Shown here: positions 22,656 through 25,765 of the stretch, piece after piece
Layout: each line of letters starts with the position of its first letter
Position numbering within the stretch: the first letter of the stretch is position 1
Assembly: GCA_020723365.1 (NCBI GenBank)
Contig: DYJB01000012.1
Span: forward strand, 4,950 to 30,714
Source: Candidatus Aquidulcis sp.
GTDB taxonomy: Bacteria; Chloroflexota; Anaerolineae; Anaerolineales; E44-bin32
Direction of reading: 5' to 3'
Length of the DNA: 25,765 nt
Notes under the pieces: model-generated
Database searches by the model: none
Seen by the model: the letters and a program-made list of their open reading frames with translations, nothing else
Told to the model about the DNA's origin: nothing
Position numbers and translations under genes: made by a program

Positions 22656-23660
22656 CTACGCATCGCTGGCGCCGGGCTGCGCCGGACGGGCAATCATGCG
22701 CTCCTCGCCCTGCAGATGGTGCGACTGCAGGCGCGGGTTGAAGGCCTCCTCCAGCGCGTTCCCCAGCAGCGTGCAGCCCAGCACGACCCACACGATCCCC
22801 AGGCCGGGGGCCACCAGAGCCCACCAGGCCCCGGTGCTGATGGCGCCGCGGGTGAAGGCGAAGTTGAGCATGCCTCCCCAGCTCAGGGTGGTCGGATCGC
22901 CGAGGCCCAGGAAACTGAGCGTCGATTCTTCCAGGATCGAGAGCGAAATCACCAGGACCGTATTCGTGACGATGAGAGGGAGAACCAGCGGGAAGATGTG
23001 GCGGCGCAGGATGTGGAAGTTGCCGGCGCCGATCGCCCGGGCGCGCAGCACGAACTGACGTTCCTTGAGACTCAGCGCCTGCGAACGCACGATGCGCGCC
23101 GTCCCGGTCCACCCCAGGATCCCGATGACGATGATGATGTTCCACAGGCTGGGGCCGACCATGGCCACGATGACGATCATCAGGGGTAGGTCGGGGATCA
23201 CGAGGAAGATATCGGTCAGGCGCATCATCAGGTTGCCCACGCGCCCGCCGTAAAAGCCGGCGATCAGCCCGACGCTTCCGCCGATGAGCATCGAGATCAG
23301 GGAGGCGGCGAATCCGACGACCAGCGAGACGCGAGCCCCGTAGACGAGGGCGCTGAGGACGTCCTTCCCGCCGTCATCCGTCCCCAGGAGGTGAGCGGCG
23401 CTCGGCCGGGCGTAGATATCGTCGATCGTCACGCGGCCGGTCGTCTCGGGATCATAGGGAGCGATCCAGGGCGCCAAGACCGCCACGCCGATGGCGAGTC
23501 CCAGCATGGCCAGGCCGACCAGGCCCATGCGGTTCCGCCCGAAGAGGCGAACGACCGATGCCAGGCGTTCCCGCCAGCGCGCCGTCGGCTTCATCATGCC
23601 CGCCCCCCGGCCCGGGACGCCGACCTCGGGCAGGCGCCGTGGGCGGAAGGCGCGCGGCAT
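22656..23660 (-). CDS. Oligopeptide-type ABC permease (OppC/DppC-like)
   Basis: Inner-membrane permease of 334 residues with an N-terminal helix (GLVGLAMLGLAIGVAVLAPW), the DppC-typical HLLGTDDGGKDVLSALVYGAR segment and five further helices. The EAA-type coupling loop is RARAIGAGNFHILRRHIFP. Codon 1 at 23660 touches GGAG. A second possible start (MMKPTARW, about 21 residues on) also fits, because the intervening residues are basic and non-hydrophobic. It pairs with the upstream OppB-like permease. Confidence 0.9.
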   Translation of the reverse strand: MPRAFRPRRLPEVGVPGRGAGMMKPTARWRERLASVVRLFGRNRMGLVGLAMLGLAIGVAVLAPWIAPYDPETTGRVTIDDIYARPSAAHLLGTDDGGKDVLSALVYGARVSLVVGFAASLISMLIGGSVGLIAGFYGGRVGNLMMRLTDIFLVIPDLPLMIVIVAMVGPSLWNIIIVIGILGWTGTARIVRSQALSLKERQFVLRARAIGAGNFHILRRHIFPLVLPLIVTNTVLVISLSILEESTLSFLGLGDPTTLSWGGMLNFAFTRGAISTGAWWALVAPGLGIVWVVLGCTLLGNALEEAFNPRLQSHHLQGEERMIARPAQPGASDA

Positions 23661-23720
23661 CTCCGGACGGTTGCCCTCCCTGCGGAGCGGGTTGCCCTGA
23701 CCATTCGCGTCACCGTCCTC

Positions 23721-24722
23721 TCACGGGGACTTGATGCGTGGATCCAGCAGGCCGTATACCAGATCGGCCGCAAGGTTGGCCGCAACCACACTGATGGCGA
23801 TCACGAGGAAGGCGCCTTGCAGGACCGGGTAGTCCTGGCGGCGGACGGCCTCGTAGATCAGGCTGCCGACACCGGGCCAGGAAAAGACCGTCTCGACCTG
23901 GATGGCGCCAGCCACGGTGAAACCAAGGTTTAGGGCGATCAGGGTCACGATCGGCAGCATGGCGTTCTGGAGCGCATGATGCCGCAGGATCTGCCCCTGG
24001 CTCAGGCCCTTGGCCTTGGCGGTCAGGATGTAGTCCTCGGAGAGGATCTCCAGCACGGAACTGCGCATGACCAGCATGTACTCCCCGAGCAGCACGATGG
24101 TGAAGGTCAGCGTGGGGAGCAGGAGATGCCGGCCGACATCGATGGCCTGGGCCCAGACCGAGGCGTAGTCCATGCCTACGGTCTGCCGGCCAGCCGTCGG
24201 CAAACCGAAGTAGGTGCTCCCGATGATCAGAAGCAGAATCCCAAGCCAGAAGGTCGGAAGGGACCAGGCGGTCAGCGAGAAGATGATCGCACCGGTGTCC
24301 AGAGGCGTGCGGTTCTTCCAGGCCGCCAGCAGTCCCAGGCCAACCCCGAGGATGATGGCCAGGAGCTGGCCGCCCAGGACCAGCAGCACGGTGTTGCCGA
24401 TGCGCTCGCCCAGGATCTCGCCCACCGGGCGGCCGTAGTTGAAGGATACGCCCAGGTCGCCATGTGCCAGGCGATCGACGTAGGCGAAGAGCTGCGAGTC
24501 GAACAGGCCGCCGCCCTGCACGTTCAGGACGAGCGGCTTGTCCAACCCGAAGCGCGCCGCCAGCGCCGCCCGCGTGTCGGCGTCGAGGCGCGGGTCCTTG
24601 GCGATCGACGTCGTCGGATCGCCGGGCAGGATGCGGAAGAGGAAGAAGTTGAGGATCAGGACGAAGAGGATCGTCAGCACCGACCAGGCGGCCCTCTTCA
24701 GCAAGTAGTCGCGGCGTGCCAT
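23721..24722 (-). CDS. Oligopeptide-type ABC permease (OppB/DppB-like)
   Basis: Inner-membrane permease of 333 residues. The first helix is WSVLTILFVLILNFFLFRILPGDP with the family-typical ILPGDP turn. A periplasmic region about 65 residues long precedes the core helices. The coupling loop is AKAKGLSQGQILRHHALQNAMLP, close to the OppB consensus. The frame opens at GTG 24728, but ATG 24722 has GGGG six bases before it and is chosen. It begins behind a strong intergenic hairpin that separates it from the binding-protein gene. Confidence 0.9.
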   Translation of the reverse strand: MARRDYLLKRAAWSVLTILFVLILNFFLFRILPGDPTTSIAKDPRLDADTRAALAARFGLDKPLVLNVQGGGLFDSQLFAYVDRLAHGDLGVSFNYGRPVGEILGERIGNTVLLVLGGQLLAIILGVGLGLLAAWKNRTPLDTGAIIFSLTAWSLPTFWLGILLLIIGSTYFGLPTAGRQTVGMDYASVWAQAIDVGRHLLLPTLTFTIVLLGEYMLVMRSSVLEILSEDYILTAKAKGLSQGQILRHHALQNAMLPIVTLIALNLGFTVAGAIQVETVFSWPGVGSLIYEAVRRQDYPVLQGAFLVIAISVVAANLAADLVYGLLDPRIKSP

Positions 24723-24735
24723 GAGCACCCCATGT

Positions 24736-24763
24736 CGCAGGGGCGGCCGGGGCCGCCCCTGCG
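24736..24763 (-). promoter_or_regulatory. Intergenic hairpin after the binding-protein gene
   Basis: A perfect 12-base stem (24736-24747 with 24752-24763) around a four-base loop lies 23 bases after the binding-protein stop and 13 before the permease start. No T tract follows on the minus strand. Such hairpins commonly protect the upstream mRNA so that the binding protein is made in excess. Confidence 0.6.
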
Positions 24764-24786
24764 CGCCAGGCCAGTGCCGATCCTGC

Positions 24787-25765
24787 CTACTGCACGGCGG
24801 TCACAACCGTCAGCGAGACCGGGTCCTGCAGATACAGGGTGCTGCTGGAGCCCTCGGCGGGCACAGGCCAGCCGGTGAAGCGGTCGGTGCGGAAGGCCTG
24901 CACCTCCATGTCGTAGTACGGGATGATGTACGGCAGATCGGCCAGCATGATCTCCTGCATCTTGTGGATAATCTCGATCCGCTTGGCGTCGTCCATCTCG
25001 ACGGCTTGTTCCGCGTACAGGCGGTCGTACTCCGGGTTGGAGTAGCACGTCTCGTTCATCCCGGTCGGGATCTCATCCGACTTCAGGATGCTGAGGATGA
25101 AGGACGGATCGGGATCGCTGCCCCAACCCCACATCAGCATGTCGAAGTCGAACGCCGGGCAGCAGTTGGCCGTCATGGTGTCGGGCTCGAGCACCTGCGG
25201 GGTCATCTTGATCCCGATCTGCGCCCACCAGGCTGCAAGCAGCTCGCCTTCGCGAGGGCCGGAGCTGATATCCGACGCGATCTGCATGACGATGTCCAGC
25301 TGGCGGCCGGCGCAGTCCATCCCGGCCGGGCACTCTCGAATGCCGTCCTTATCGGTGTCGAGGTAGCCCGCCTCGTCGAGCATCTGGTTGGCGAGCGGGA
25401 TGTCGAAGGCATAGTCCTCAAGCTCGGAGGCGTAGAACTCACCCAGGCCGGCGGGGACCAGGCCAAGCCCCGACTGCGCCAGCCCGAGTTCGGCCACGTC
25501 GATGATCTGCTGCTTGTCCACGGCATGCGCCATCGCCCGGCGGACCACGATGTCGCGCAGCGCCGGATGGCCCGAGCAGATGCCCCCGTCGTCCACCGGA
25601 CAGGTCTCCGGGCTGCTCAGGTTGAAGATGTAGTCGCGCAGGCCGGGCGCGCGGCTGGTGCCGGCCGCCACCGTGATGTTGTCGTCCTGACGCAGCGAAG
25701 GCACGACGGTGGCCGGGAGCTCGGTGATCATATCCACTTCGCCGGCGCGCAGCGCCTGAACCACC
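24787..25765 (-). CDS. Extracellular solute-binding protein family 5, C-terminal part (5' end outside window)
   Basis: Peptide/nickel-type binding protein, presumably lipid-anchored or periplasmic, delivering substrate to the adjacent permeases. Only about 325 C-terminal residues are in the window; the signal sequence is missing. Recognisable parts are ALRDIVVRRAMAHAVDKQQII, LDEAGYLDTDKDGIREC, WWAQIGIKMTPQ, WGWGSDPDPSFIL and QEIMLADLPYIIPYYD. At least eight cysteines are present, including CPVDDGGIC, CPAGMDC and NCCP. This is unusual for the family and suggests disulphides outside the cytoplasm. The Asp-rich DTDKDGIRE turn may bind calcium. Substrate unknown. Confidence 0.88.
   Translation of the reverse strand, partial: VVQALRAGEVDMITELPATVVPSLRQDDNITVAAGTSRAPGLRDYIFNLSSPETCPVDDGGICSGHPALRDIVVRRAMAHAVDKQQIIDVAELGLAQSGLGLVPAGLGEFYASELEDYAFDIPLANQMLDEAGYLDTDKDGIRECPAGMDCAGRQLDIVMQIASDISSGPREGELLAAWWAQIGIKMTPQVLEPDTMTANCCPAFDFDMLMWGWGSDPDPSFILSILKSDEIPTGMNETCYSNPEYDRLYAEQAVEMDDAKRIEIIHKMQEIMLADLPYIIPYYDMEVQAFRTDRFTGWPVPAEGSSSTLYLQDPVSLTVVTAVQ

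Overview
The window is GC-rich bacterial chromosomal DNA (roughly two thirds G+C by eye), tightly packed, with Shine-Dalgarno sites before most genes. No rRNA, phage, plasmid origin or CRISPR array was seen. The gene content would suit a high-GC bacterium such as a Chloroflexota (Anaerolineae-like) lineage, but that placement is inference from gene style, not from a marker gene.

Layout. (1) Positions 3-893 hold the C-terminal three quarters of a galactokinase, cut by the window edge, followed by a tRNA-Met(CAT) gene with its own promoter. (2) Positions 1129-15480, all on the plus strand, form what I read as a potassium and cation homeostasis island. It starts with a KdpD-like sensor kinase (lacking the usual KdpD N-terminal half) and a KdpE response regulator, closed by a strong terminator. 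Three successive 'partner protein + KimA-like APC/KUP permease' units follow, then a P2-type cation ATPase with Na,K-ATPase-type membrane motifs, then two TrkA-like RCK proteins. No KdpFABC and no TrkH/KtrB channel is present. (3) Positions 15588-16622 encode a stand-alone double-SIS sugar-phosphate isomerase/deaminase-like protein. (4) From 16679 to the end everything is on the minus strand. In transcription order it contains a peptide-type ABC importer (binding protein, two permeases, two ATPases), a two-subunit glutaconate-type CoA-transferase, a REP-associated tyrosine transposase flanked by two matching palindromes, and a class III aminotransferase.

The most novel element is the triplicated transporter unit. 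Each permease is preceded by a small soluble protein sharing a roughly 100-residue domain that I do not recognise (motifs LxRG, PxFDD, GRIxFVPAFVVxAA). The third partner carries an additional N-terminal region of about 278 residues. The leaders of the first two units share helically phased CTTTAY-type repeats and a candidate RNA helix with two compensatory base-pair changes. The likely logic, by inference, is that KdpDE senses K+ limitation or osmotic state, the permease units and the ATPase move K+ (or Na+/H+), and the RCK pair gates one of them by nucleotide binding.
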